Position numbers and translations under genes: made by a program
NCBI RefSeq assembly: GCF_024508665.1
Contig: NZ_JANINP010000002.1
Span: 286,598-350,597 of the forward strand
Direction: 5' to 3'
DNA: 64,000 bases
DNA from: Sphingomonas sp.
GTDB lineage: Bacteria; Pseudomonadota; Alphaproteobacteria; Sphingomonadales; Sphingomonadaceae
In this document: one piece after another, positions 25,047 to 33,866 of the stretch
Position numbering within the stretch: the first letter of the stretch is position 1
How the letters are laid out: the number at the start of each line of letters is the position of its first letter
Notes under the pieces: model-generated
What the model was told of the DNA's origin: nothing
Database searches by the model: none
The model's input: only the letters and a program-made list of their open reading frames with translations

Positions 25047-27430
25047 GGCAGCGACTCCTCCGATTGCGCCTTGCCGCGTCGAGGCGTGAACACCGTCAGG
25101 CCATCGAGCGAATGGCTGGGCGGCGGGAACAGGAAGCTGGCGACATAGCCGATCGCGATCGACGAGGCGATTGCCAGCGCGAGATAGAGATAGGGGTGGA
25201 CCAGGCCGAAGATCCACACGACGAGCGTGACGATCGACGCCAGCACGATGCCGATCGCCACGCCCTGCCAATTGGCGCGCCGGGTGAACAGGCCGAGCGT
25301 ATAGGCGCCCGCACAGCTGCCGCCGAACAGGCCGAACAATTCGATCGTGAGGTCGAGCAGCGAATGGATGTCGAGCCGCGAGAGGACGATCGCGATGGCG
25401 ATCCCGATCAGGCCGACCCCCACGCTCGCGATCTCGGCGAAGCGGACGATCTGGCGCTGGCTGCGTCCGGGAATCATCCGGTCGTAGAAATCGACCGACA
25501 GCAAGGTCGCGACGCTGTTGATGATGCCCGACAACGTCCCCATCGCCGCCGCGATCAGGCCGGCGATGATCAGCCCGACCACGCCATGCGGCAGCTCGGT
25601 GCCGATAAACGACGGGAATACGGTGTCGATCGGCAGCAACGGATTGAGCTGTCCCGGATGGACCCGATAATAAGCGAACAGCACCGTGCCGATCATGTAG
25701 AACATGAACGCGCTGGGCAGCAGCACCGCCGCGAACAGCCAGACCGAGCGCCCCGCGGCCTTTTCGGAGGGCGTCGACAGGACGCGCTGCATCAGCACCT
25801 GATCCTTGGGGAAGGTCAGCACGACGTCGAACAGGACCAGGACCAGGAATGCCCATATCGTCGGCTGGGTGATGTCGAAGCTGAAGTTGAGCATCCGGGT
25901 CTTGTCGAACGTCGCGGCGGTATCGACGATGGTGCCGAGGCCGATCTGCCAGACGATGAAGCCGATCGCGAACAGCGCCCCGCAGGTCAGCACCAGCACC
26001 TGGAAGACGTCGGTCCACACCACCGCGCGCATTCCGCCCAGCGCGGTATAGACGATCGTGAACAGGCCGACGACAATGATGCAGGCGACGATGTTGGTGT
26101 CGGTGATCGTGCCGATCGCCATCGCCGGCAGGAAGAGTACGATCCCCATCCGCCCGCCGATCTGCATCATGATCCATAATGCGCTCGACAGCATGCGGAT
26201 CGCGGGGTGAAAGCGCTGTTCGAGATAGTTGAAAACCGACACCAGGTTCAGGCGACGGAAGATCGGCACGACGAAGACGGCGACGAACATCAGTCCGACC
26301 ACCGTCGTCATCTTCGACATGATATATTCCCAGTCGGTCTCGAACGCCTTGGCCGGGACCGCGAGATAGCTGATCGAGCTGATCGAACCCGCGAACATGC
26401 TGATCCCGGCGGCCCAGAACGGGATGGACCGCGAGCCGAGGAAGAATTCGCTCGACGGCCCCTGCTTGGCGCGCCGATAGAACGTCAGCCCGACGCCGAG
26501 CATGCCGAACAGGTAGACGCCGATGATCGCCATATCGATCGCCGAGATCGACTGGCGCGCGGATTTGAGCGTCAGCGCCGAAAAGGCGAGACCCTGGCCG
26601 TCGCGCCATGCCGACAATATCCCGTCGCCCTGGCTGACCGCGGCGACCGCCGGGTGCGGCAGCGCCGACCCCAACGGTGCCCAGGCATCGGTGATCGCGC
26701 TGTAGCTGTAGAGACGCGTGCCATTCGCGCCGCCGATCAGATAGAGCAGGTACGCCTGGCCGATCGCCCGCGCCGAACCTGGAACGACCGCGCCCGGCGC
26801 CGGCGCGCCCACGCTCCAGCCCTTGAGTTTCAGCCAGCGCCATTGCTTCCCATTCGCCAGGGTAACGAAGATACCGCCATTCTGCGCCGCGAGCGCGACC
26901 GGGGTTCCGCCGCCGGACCAGGCATCGAGCGCCTTCCAGGTTTCGGCCGTGGTCCAGTCGAGGCGCAGCAGATGCGCCGCGCCGCTGGCGTCCGTCCCGG
27001 CCACCACTACGGCGTCGGGTTCGAACGCGGCCGTCGCAGACCGGAGCGACACCGGCAGCGGCGGCAGGATGCGCGGCGTGAGGTCGCCGCCTGACAAATG
27101 GAGCCCGGCGACCCGCTGAGCCCCTCCGTCGTCGCCGCGGCCGACAAGCAACGTCCGCCGGCCATCGCTTATGACCGTCAGCAGACGCCCGAAGTCGATA
27201 TGCCCCGCATATGCCACCGACCAACCTCGCGGTCCCAGCACGAACGCGCGCTTGCCGCCCATGTCGATCGCCACCGCGCGACCATCGATCCCCGCGAGCA
27301 GGATGGGTCCGGAACTTGGCAGCGTCGGAAGCCGCGTCGCCACCGTCGACATCGGCGACTCGGCGACGGCCGGCGCTGCGAATCCGATCAAAAGACATGC
27401 GGCCAGCAATAGCTTGAGCAATGCCCGCAT
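25028..27430 (-). CDS. Fusion of a beta-propeller domain and a sodium:solute symporter
   Basis: This is an 800-aa protein. A signal peptide (MRALLKLLLAACLLIGFAAPAVA) leads into about 270 residues of kelch-like or mutarotase-like beta-propeller (repeated WKALDAW, WRWLKLKGW, TDAWAPLG motifs). From about residue 300 there are some 13 membrane helices of the SSS family (FFLGSRSIPFWAAGISMFAGSISSISYL, TALGGMRAVVWTDVFQ, GTLSGIINSVATLLSVDFY). SSS carriers import sugars, acids or sialic acids with Na+. The propeller would face the periplasm and may bind or epimerise the substrate before transport, as cyclically permuted mutarotases do. Its ATG overlaps the CitE-like stop (ATGA). Confidence 0.87.
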   Translation of the reverse strand: MRALLKLLLAACLLIGFAAPAVAESPMSTVATRLPTLPSSGPILLAGIDGRAVAIDMGGKRAFVLGPRGWSVAYAGHIDFGRLLTVISDGRRTLLVGRGDDGGAQRVAGLHLSGGDLTPRILPPLPVSLRSATAAFEPDAVVVAGTDASGAAHLLRLDWTTAETWKALDAWSGGGTPVALAAQNGGIFVTLANGKQWRWLKLKGWSVGAPAPGAVVPGSARAIGQAYLLYLIGGANGTRLYSYSAITDAWAPLGSALPHPAVAAVSQGDGILSAWRDGQGLAFSALTLKSARQSISAIDMAIIGVYLFGMLGVGLTFYRRAKQGPSSEFFLGSRSIPFWAAGISMFAGSISSISYLAVPAKAFETDWEYIMSKMTTVVGLMFVAVFVVPIFRRLNLVSVFNYLEQRFHPAIRMLSSALWIMMQIGGRMGIVLFLPAMAIGTITDTNIVACIIVVGLFTIVYTALGGMRAVVWTDVFQVLVLTCGALFAIGFIVWQIGLGTIVDTAATFDKTRMLNFSFDITQPTIWAFLVLVLFDVVLTFPKDQVLMQRVLSTPSEKAAGRSVWLFAAVLLPSAFMFYMIGTVLFAYYRVHPGQLNPLLPIDTVFPSFIGTELPHGVVGLIIAGLIAAAMGTLSGIINSVATLLSVDFYDRMIPGRSQRQIVRFAEIASVGVGLIGIAIAIVLSRLDIHSLLDLTIELFGLFGGSCAGAYTLGLFTRRANWQGVAIGIVLASIVTLVVWIFGLVHPYLYLALAIASSIAIGYVASFLFPPPSHSLDGLTVFTPRRGKAQSEESLPSTPGS

Positions 27431-28263
27431 CAGGCTTCGCCCGCGCGGCGAAGGGTTTCGCGCGCCGCCGCGACCGCGGGAGCGTCGGCCATAGCGCCTT
27501 CGAACAGAAAGGCCCCATGTCCGCGCGTGCCGGCCTCGGCCGCCGCAGCCAGAAGGCGCCGCGCACGCGCCACGTCCTCGCCTGTGTCGAACACGGCATT
27601 GGCGATCGCCACCTGGCGCGGGTGAATGCAGCTCTTGCCCGGATAGCCCAGGCTGCGCGCGAGTTCGGCCTCGGCGCGGAACCCGTCGTCGTCGGCGAGA
27701 TCGGGCCAGGCCCCGTCGAACGCGAAGCGATCGGCCTCTCCCGCGCCGAGCCGGATCGACCACAAGGCGGTCTGGACATGACGAAGGTCGCGCCGATCCA
27801 CGCCGAGCGAGGCGAAGAGGTCGTTGAGCCCGACCTGCAGCCCGATCACGCGCGGATGCGCGCCGGCAATCCCCGCGGCCTGGGAAATTCCGCGCGGCGT
27901 CTCGATATTCACCAGCAAATCGGCGCCGATCCCGGCCGATTCCATCTGTACGGCGACCATCCGCACGGCGGCCGGCGAGCTCGCCTTGGGAAGGTTGACG
28001 CAATCGACGCGGACGCCGGCCAGCGCCGCCAGGTCATCGGCGAAAAAAGGACTTTCGAGCGCGTTGATCCGGACGATCATGCGTTTGCCCGACGACGAGA
28101 CGGCGTCCGAGCGCAACCATTCGACCAGCCGCGATCGTGCTGCCGCCTTGTCACCCTCGGGCACCGCGTCCTCGAGATCGAATGATAGCGCGTCGGCCTC
28201 GCCCGCCAACGCCTTGGCAAAGAATTCGGGTCGCGAGCACGGCACGAACAACTTGCTGCGCAT
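27430..28263 (-). CDS. CitE-like HpcH/HpaI family lyase or aldolase
   Basis: This is a 277-aa TIM-barrel enzyme like the citrate lyase beta subunit and malyl- or citramalyl-CoA lyases. It starts KLFVPCSRPEFFAKAL and has ALSFDLEDAVPEGDKAAAR, the Mg2+ Glu in LLVNIETPRGI, and GKSCIHPRQVAIAN near the end. The start at 28263 has GGGAGGGAG upstream. Members split beta-hydroxyacyl-CoA thioesters or act on related hydroxyacids. It is first in a leftward unit with the propeller-symporter and LysR genes, and a class III CoA-transferase lies at the end of the divergent unit, so a CoA-thioester step is plausible. The natural substrate is unknown. Confidence 0.85.
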   Translation of the reverse strand: MRSKLFVPCSRPEFFAKALAGEADALSFDLEDAVPEGDKAAARSRLVEWLRSDAVSSSGKRMIVRINALESPFFADDLAALAGVRVDCVNLPKASSPAAVRMVAVQMESAGIGADLLVNIETPRGISQAAGIAGAHPRVIGLQVGLNDLFASLGVDRRDLRHVQTALWSIRLGAGEADRFAFDGAWPDLADDDGFRAEAELARSLGYPGKSCIHPRQVAIANAVFDTGEDVARARRLLAAAAEAGTRGHGAFLFEGAMADAPAVAAARETLRRAGEA

Positions 28264-28300
28264 CGCAGCTCCCTCCCATGTCGCCGCATCTTGCATGATG

Positions 28301-28310
28301 CGGTCGACCG
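28301..28310. promoter_or_regulatory. Palindrome in the divergent CitE/TBDR gap
   Basis: CGGTCGACCG is a perfect 10-bp palindrome 38 bp upstream of the CitE-like start, next to a GCATGATGC repeat. The rest of the 242-bp gap holds a small CGCAGC/GCTGCG hairpin at 28330-28344 and no clear promoter. It could bind a regulator of the two divergent units, but a short GC-rich palindrome can also be chance. Confidence 0.25.
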
Positions 28311-28505
28311 GTCTGTAGCGCGGGAATAGCGCAGCGTTGCTGCGTTCACAGCACAGGAAAAGCGTTGTCTCACCGCCCCGAAGCGTAGCCAGCCTTGGGT
28401 CGGCGAACCACAGAAAATCTTGGGTGTGAACGTACTACTCTGCCGCTTTTGCGTGCCTCGGCGTCGCTTTAGGCTGCTGAAAAAATACGTCGGGGAGGAT
28501 TTCGA

Positions 28506-30737
28506 ATGAACGATCATGCGCGTCTGACGCTTGCCGCCGCTCTGCTGTCGAGCGTCGCTTTGCCGGCCTTTGCTCAGGCCGATCCCGCCACATCGGCTGA
28601 ACCGCAGACCGCGAACGCCGCCGCGCCGGTCGGCGACGGCCAGACCAGCAGCCAGCAGGAGAGCGCGGAGGATCGCGGCGAAATCGTCGTCACCGGCAGC
28701 CGTTCGCCCAAGGCGGTCGACAAGATCGCCGGCGCGGTCACCGTCATCACCCCGGCCGAAGTGAAACGCTCGCTGACGATCACCGAGGACGCGACCGCCG
28801 TCCTGGCCCGCACGGTGCCGGGCTATTCGGAATCGAACCAGACGCTCAACACGCTGGGCGAAACGATGCGCGGCCGTACCGCGCTCTATCTGTTCGACGG
28901 CATTCCGCAGTCGACGCCGCTGCGCGACGGCAGCCGCAACGCGACCTTCACCGACATGGCGACGATCGAGCGGATCGAAGTGATCGGCGGCGCCTCGGCG
29001 GCCGAAGGGATCGGCGCCGCGGGTGGCATCATCAATTACATTTCCAAGCGCGCGACCGAGCCCGGCACGCATTTCGGCGTCTCCGGCCGCTTCGGCACGC
29101 AGTTCGACGACGACAGTTCGGTGTGGAAGATCGGCGCGACGATCGCGCACAAATCCGACGCGATCGACATCTTCGCCGCCGCTTCCTACCTCAGCCGCGG
29201 CATCACTTATGACGCCAGGGGCCGCCGCATCGGACTCAGCGCGTCGAGCTCGCTGGCGGATTCGAAGCAGGTCGATTTCTTCCTGAAGATCGGCAAGGAT
29301 TTCGGCGCCAACGATTCGCAGCGGATTGAGGCCGAGGCGAGCTATTTCAAGCTCACCGCCAATGGCGATTATCATTATGTTGCCGGCGTCCGCCCCCCGG
29401 CGGGCAAGGACCAGACCACGGGCATTCCCGACACCGCCGAGCCGGGACCGCCGGTCGATCCGCTCACCGGCCAATTGCTGTTCAAGCCCGACTTCAACCG
29501 CTTCCAGCAATATGCGGTCAATTACACCAACAAGGATCTGGTCGGCGGCAGCCTGGTCGCGACCGCCTATTACGCCAAGCAGGAGATGCGTTTCCCCGGC
29601 GACAACAGCATCGACAAGCAGGATCCCAGGATCGACCCGACCGGCAAGCTCTACGACCAGTCGGAGATCCTCTCGAAGAAATACGGCCTGCGCACCTCGT
29701 ACACGCATCCCGATTTCCTGTTGAAGGGACTCGAATTGCGGTTCGGCGTCGACCTGGTCCATGACCAGACCCAGCAATATCTGGCGGTGACCAACCGCGT
29801 CTGGGTGCCGCCGATGAACTACACCAGCTTCGGCCCCTATGTTCAGCTCGAATATGAGATCGGCCCGATCACGCTGAGCGGCGGCATGCGCCACGAGGAC
29901 GGCCGGGTGAAGGTCGACGATTATACGACGACCTATTACCGCAACAGCGTGTTCGTGAAGGGCGGCACGCTCAAGTACAAGAACGACCTGTTCAACGCCG
30001 GTGCGATCGGCCGGCTGGGGAGCGGCTTTTCGGTCTACGCCACCTATGGCGAGGGCTTCACCTTGCCCAATTTCGGTATTCCGCTGCGCAACGTGAACGT
30101 GCCCGGCAAGTCGGTGGAGGGACTGCTCGACCTTGAGGCGGTGATCTTCAAGAACAAGGAAGTCGGCTTCAACTGGCGCGGCAAGCAGGGCAGCTTCGGC
30201 CTGTCCTATTACCAGTCCAAGTCGGCGCTTGGCTCCAGCCTCTCGGTCGACCCGGTGACCAAGGACTACGTCCTCAACCGCAAGCCGATCAAGATCTACG
30301 GCATCGACGTCACCGCCGAGTTCCGGCCGACCTCGACCCTGCGGTTGAACGCATTGTTCAGCCACGTTATCGGCAAGACCACCAAGGCCAATGGCATCAC
30401 GTCGCCGCTGGACGTCCAATTGGGCATCCTCAACATCGCGCCCGACAAGCTCAACGGCCAGATTTCCTGGCAGTTCAACAAGCAAGGGTCGGTATCGTTC
30501 GGCGCCAGCCACCTGTTCAGCCGCGATCTCAACACGATCAACGAGCATACCAAGGGCTACACCCTGTTCGACGCCACGGCCAATTACCGCATCGATCAGG
30601 TCGGAACCTTCTCGCTCGGCGTCGAGAATCTGTTCAACAAATTCTATTTCCTGAGCTCGTCGCAGATCGATATCTATCAGAATTATTTCGCGGGCCGCGG
30701 ACGGACGGTATCGTTGACGTTCAGCCGCAATTTCTAA
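28506..30737 (+). CDS. TonB-dependent receptor
   Basis: This is a 743-aa outer membrane receptor with a signal peptide (MNDHARLTLAAALLSSVALPAFAQ), a TonB box (EIVVTGSRSPK), a plug (GETMRGRTALYLFDGIPQ, ERIEVIGGASAAEGIGAAGG) and a barrel ending SLTFSRNF. GGGGAGGA lies 7 nt before the ATG. Its size and plug resemble siderophore-type receptors more than the 1062-aa carbohydrate type. However, it leads a transcript with a sugar kinase, GH127 and esterase genes, so a glycoside is a plausible substrate. It is divergent from the CitE-like/symporter unit, giving an outer and an inner membrane transporter in one locus. Confidence 0.9.
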   Translation: MNDHARLTLAAALLSSVALPAFAQADPATSAEPQTANAAAPVGDGQTSSQQESAEDRGEIVVTGSRSPKAVDKIAGAVTVITPAEVKRSLTITEDATAVLARTVPGYSESNQTLNTLGETMRGRTALYLFDGIPQSTPLRDGSRNATFTDMATIERIEVIGGASAAEGIGAAGGIINYISKRATEPGTHFGVSGRFGTQFDDDSSVWKIGATIAHKSDAIDIFAAASYLSRGITYDARGRRIGLSASSSLADSKQVDFFLKIGKDFGANDSQRIEAEASYFKLTANGDYHYVAGVRPPAGKDQTTGIPDTAEPGPPVDPLTGQLLFKPDFNRFQQYAVNYTNKDLVGGSLVATAYYAKQEMRFPGDNSIDKQDPRIDPTGKLYDQSEILSKKYGLRTSYTHPDFLLKGLELRFGVDLVHDQTQQYLAVTNRVWVPPMNYTSFGPYVQLEYEIGPITLSGGMRHEDGRVKVDDYTTTYYRNSVFVKGGTLKYKNDLFNAGAIGRLGSGFSVYATYGEGFTLPNFGIPLRNVNVPGKSVEGLLDLEAVIFKNKEVGFNWRGKQGSFGLSYYQSKSALGSSLSVDPVTKDYVLNRKPIKIYGIDVTAEFRPTSTLRLNALFSHVIGKTTKANGITSPLDVQLGILNIAPDKLNGQISWQFNKQGSVSFGASHLFSRDLNTINEHTKGYTLFDATANYRIDQVGTFSLGVENLFNKFYFLSSSQIDIYQNYFAGRGRTVSLTFSRNF

Positions 30738-30750
30738 GGCGAGAAGGGCC

Positions 30751-31704
30751 GTGGGCGATCGCTCCAAACCGTCGGTGCTGATCGCCGGCTCCGCCAATGC
30801 CGATTTCGTCGTTCGGGCCGGCCGCATACCCGCGGCCGGCGAGACGGTGCTCGGCGGCGATCTCGCGATCTTTCCCGGCGGCAAGGGCGCCAACCAGGCG
30901 GTCGCCGCTGCCCGCGCCGGCGGCGTCGCCACCAGGATGGTCGCGGCGATGGGCGACGACGATCCTGCACGGCTGATCGCGGCGTCGCTGGCCGACGCCG
31001 GTGTCGCGCTCGACATCCGGCGCTCGGCGCGATCGACCGGGGCGGCGCTGATCACCGTGTCCGACGCCGGCGAGAATGCGATCACCGTCGCGCCCGGCGC
31101 CAATTCGGATCTCGGTCCCGACGACCTGCCCGATCTCGACGGCATAGCGTGGCTGGTGATGCAGCTCGAAACGCCGCTCGACACGGTGTCGGCCTTTGCC
31201 CGGGCCGCGCGCGATCGCGGGGTCAAAGTACTACTCAACGCGGCGCCGGCACGCGCCCTCCCGGCCGGCCTGCTCGCGGTGGTCGACCTGCTGGTCGTGA
31301 ACGAGGACGAGCTTGGCATGCTCGCCGGAACTCAAGGATCGCTCGCCGAGCAGCTCGCGCGGACCGGGGTCGGCATTACCGTGGTAACGCTGGGTGGGCG
31401 AGGCGCCTGTGCTCGTGTCGGTCAGGACTATGTCCTCCAGCCCGCCTTCGCCGTCACTCCGGTCGATACCACCGCCGCCGGCGATACCTTTTGCGGCGTG
31501 CTTGCCGCGGGCCTGGCGGAGGGCCTCGACCTGCCGGCCGCTTTGGCTCGCGCCGCGGCGGCCGGAGCGCTCGCCACAACCAAGGCGGGCGCGCAATCGA
31601 GCATCCCGTCCCGCGCCGAGATGGACGCCTTCATCGCCGATGCGCGCCAGCATGGCCTTGACGGCCTAGCCGCTTATTGTGGCCTGGCCGCGGCAGCGAT
31701 TTGA
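30751..31704 (+). CDS. PfkB-family carbohydrate kinase (ribokinase-like)
   Basis: This is a 317-aa cytosolic kinase. It has the N-terminal PfkB signature GGKGANQAVAAARAGG and the C-terminal DTTAAGDTFCGVLAAGLAEG with catalytic Asp245. ANADFVVRAGRIPAAGET matches ribokinase, which phosphorylates ribose or similar pentoses at O5 with ATP. The GTG start at 30751 follows GAGAAGGG with good spacing and is 13 bp after the TBDR stop, so it is co-transcribed. With GH127, an arabinofuranosidase family, next but one downstream, a pentose is a sensible substrate, but the sugar cannot be proved from sequence. Confidence 0.88.
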   Translation: MGDRSKPSVLIAGSANADFVVRAGRIPAAGETVLGGDLAIFPGGKGANQAVAAARAGGVATRMVAAMGDDDPARLIAASLADAGVALDIRRSARSTGAALITVSDAGENAITVAPGANSDLGPDDLPDLDGIAWLVMQLETPLDTVSAFARAARDRGVKVLLNAAPARALPAGLLAVVDLLVVNEDELGMLAGTQGSLAEQLARTGVGITVVTLGGRGACARVGQDYVLQPAFAVTPVDTTAAGDTFCGVLAAGLAEGLDLPAALARAAAAGALATTKAGAQSSIPSRAEMDAFIADARQHGLDGLAAYCGLAAAAI

Positions 31705-31714
31705 AGAAAGCCCC

Positions 31715-33859
31715 ATGACCAACCCGATCCGCACGACCAGCGACGTCAAATTCTCGCACGCGCTCACTGGCCCCTATCTGCCGACGCCGGGCAAGGTCCC
31801 CGGCTGGCCATTCCAGGAAATGGGCCGCTGGAAAATCGACGCCGACGGCGCCGCCGACGAATGGGTGCAGGGGCTGATCGAGTGGCGCCGCGAGCATCTG
31901 ATCCGCATCGGCTTCGACGACGAGTTGTACCGCCGCCCCGAGCTGCAATGGTCGCAGGCGAACTTCGTCCATCATCTGCTGATGGTCGAGGATCGCTATT
32001 TCTACGATCCCGACACCGGCCGTTATACCGTCGACCGCTATCTCGACGATCTCGAGGCGCGGCTCGGCACGGTCGACAGCGTGCTCCTCTGGTACATCTA
32101 TCCCAATATCGGGATCGACGACCGCAGCCAGTTCGACCTGGTCGACGCGCTGCCCGGCGGGATCGAGGGACTGAAGCAGGCAGTCGCCGATTTCCACGCG
32201 CGCGGGGTCAAGGTGTTCCTGCCGACCATGCCGTGGGACAACGGCACGCGGCCCGGCGAGGCGCCGGATTGGGATCGGATGGCAGCGATCGTCGCCGCGA
32301 CCGGCGCCGACGGGATCAACGGCGACACCTATAGCGGCGTGCCCCTCGCCTTTCACAAAGCGTGCGAGGCGGCGGGCGGCGCGGTGGTGCTGCAGCCCGA
32401 AACGACTGCGCAGGCCGGCGACCATATCCTCAGCTGGAACCTGCAGAGCTGGACCAAGCGCGTGCCCGACGAGAGCATCCCCACGGTGCTCAAACTCAAA
32501 TGGCTCGAGCCCAGGCACATCATCAATATCGAGAACCGCTGGAGCCGCGCGCGGACCAACGACCTGCAGCACGCCTTTTTCAACGGCGTCGGTTACGTCG
32601 CCTGGGAGAATGTGTTCGGCTTCGTCAATCAATTCACCCCGCGCGACGCGGAGACGCTGCGCCGGGTGGCGATGGTCCAGCGCTTCTTCGCGCCGCTGAT
32701 CGTCGGCCCCGACTGGCGGCCGTACGAGCGGACGTTGCAGGCCGGAATCTTCGCCAGCCGTTTCCCCGGCGACGGGCGGACCTTGTGGACGCTGATCAAC
32801 CGCGCCGAATATGCGATTGACGGCGACCAGCTCGCGGTCCCGCACAGGGCCAGCACGACATATTTCGATGTCTGGAACGGCGTCGCGCTCGATCCGCGGA
32901 TCGACGGCGACCGCGCGATCCTGACGCTCGACATCGCGGCGCGCGGTTTCGGCGCGATCCTCGCTCTCGATGAGGGCGAGACCGTCGCGGGGCTCGACGC
33001 CTTCCTGGCCGAGATGCGCGCTCGCGCCGCCACGCCGCTTGCCTCGATCTCTTCGACCTGGAGTTCGGCGAAGCAGGAACTGGTCCCGATCGCACCGACC
33101 GCTCGTTATGCCGACGCGCCCGAAGGCATGGTTGCGATTCCGGCCGGCGAGTTCGACTTCGCGGTGCACGGCATCGAAATCGAGGGCTACGCCGCCGACG
33201 GCGTCGACGTGCAATATCCGTGGGAAGACAGTCCGCGCCGCCATCATCGCCGCTGCATGGCGATCCAAGCCTTCTGGATCGATCGCTTCCCGGTGACCAA
33301 CGCCCAGTTCAAGGCCTTTCTCGACGCCAGCGGCTATGCGCCGGCCGACGGCCGCAACTTCCTGCGCCATTGGCAAAACGGCGCGCCGCCGGCCGGATGG
33401 GAGAACAAGCCCGTCACCTGGATCGCGATCGAGGATGCGCGTGCCTATGCCGATTGGGCGGGCAAGCGGCTGCCGCGCGAATGGGAGTGGCATTATGCCG
33501 CGCAAGGGAGCGACGGCCGATCCTATCCCTGGGGCGATGACTGGGACGAGGCGGCGGTGCCCGCACCGTCGCTCGGCCGCGTGATGCCGGAACCCGCCGA
33601 TGTCGATGCGCATCCCGCCGGCGCGAGCCCGTTCGGTGTCGAGGATCTGGTCGGCAATGTGTGGCAATGGACCGACGAATATCGCGACGATCGCGTCCGC
33701 GCCGCTGTGCTGCGCGGCGGCAGCGCCTATCAGCCGCAGACCTCGCATTGGTATTTCCCCCAGGCCTATCGGCTCGACGAGCACGGCAAGTTCCTGCTGA
33801 TGGCGCCGGCCAAGGACCGTTCCGCCGGGATTGGTTTCCGCTGTGCCGCCGATCGCTGA
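31715..33859 (+). CDS. TIM-barrel hydrolase-like domain fused to an FGE/SUMF1-like domain
   Basis: This is a 714-aa protein with no signal peptide. Residues about 40-420 look like a glycosidase-type TIM barrel (HARGVKVFLPTMPWDNGT, TGADGINGDTY, IINIENRW, GYVAWENVFGFVNQF) with a beta domain after it. Residues about 475-714 are an FGE-sulfatase/SUMF1 domain (MVAIPAGEFDF, FWIDRFPVTNAQFKAFL, NFLRHW, RLPREWEWHYAAQG, LVGNVWQWTDEY, VLRGGSAY). The two catalytic Cys of true formylglycine-generating enzymes are missing; only RCMAIQ and FRCAADR remain, so it is unlikely to activate sulfatases. The domain may bind carbohydrate or iron instead. The ATG at 31715 is chosen 10 bp after the kinase stop. Confidence 0.75.
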   Translation: MTNPIRTTSDVKFSHALTGPYLPTPGKVPGWPFQEMGRWKIDADGAADEWVQGLIEWRREHLIRIGFDDELYRRPELQWSQANFVHHLLMVEDRYFYDPDTGRYTVDRYLDDLEARLGTVDSVLLWYIYPNIGIDDRSQFDLVDALPGGIEGLKQAVADFHARGVKVFLPTMPWDNGTRPGEAPDWDRMAAIVAATGADGINGDTYSGVPLAFHKACEAAGGAVVLQPETTAQAGDHILSWNLQSWTKRVPDESIPTVLKLKWLEPRHIINIENRWSRARTNDLQHAFFNGVGYVAWENVFGFVNQFTPRDAETLRRVAMVQRFFAPLIVGPDWRPYERTLQAGIFASRFPGDGRTLWTLINRAEYAIDGDQLAVPHRASTTYFDVWNGVALDPRIDGDRAILTLDIAARGFGAILALDEGETVAGLDAFLAEMRARAATPLASISSTWSSAKQELVPIAPTARYADAPEGMVAIPAGEFDFAVHGIEIEGYAADGVDVQYPWEDSPRRHHRRCMAIQAFWIDRFPVTNAQFKAFLDASGYAPADGRNFLRHWQNGAPPAGWENKPVTWIAIEDARAYADWAGKRLPREWEWHYAAQGSDGRSYPWGDDWDEAAVPAPSLGRVMPEPADVDAHPAGASPFGVEDLVGNVWQWTDEYRDDRVRAAVLRGGSAYQPQTSHWYFPQAYRLDEHGKFLLMAPAKDRSAGIGFRCAADR

Positions 33860-33866
33860 GCCGGCG

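Noticed and set aside
24174..27779. One continuous 1201-codon minus-strand frame that could look like a giant LysR fusion
   Set aside because: Only the last 290 codons encode LysR; the rest is the wrong frame of the symporter gene. A separate ribosome site precedes the LysR part.
28330..28344. CGCAGC-GTT-GCTGCG hairpin as a terminator
   Set aside because: Six-bp stem with no U-tract on either strand and no gene ending nearby.
28077..31319. Open frame of 1080 codons on the minus strand
   Set aside because: It covers a clear TBDR and kinase on the other strand; its translation is low-complexity Arg/Ala/Gly/Asp-rich and has no domain. High-GC codon bias produces such antisense frames.
31715..33859. 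True formylglycine-generating enzyme
   Set aside because: The active-site Cys pair is absent and no sulfatase gene is present.
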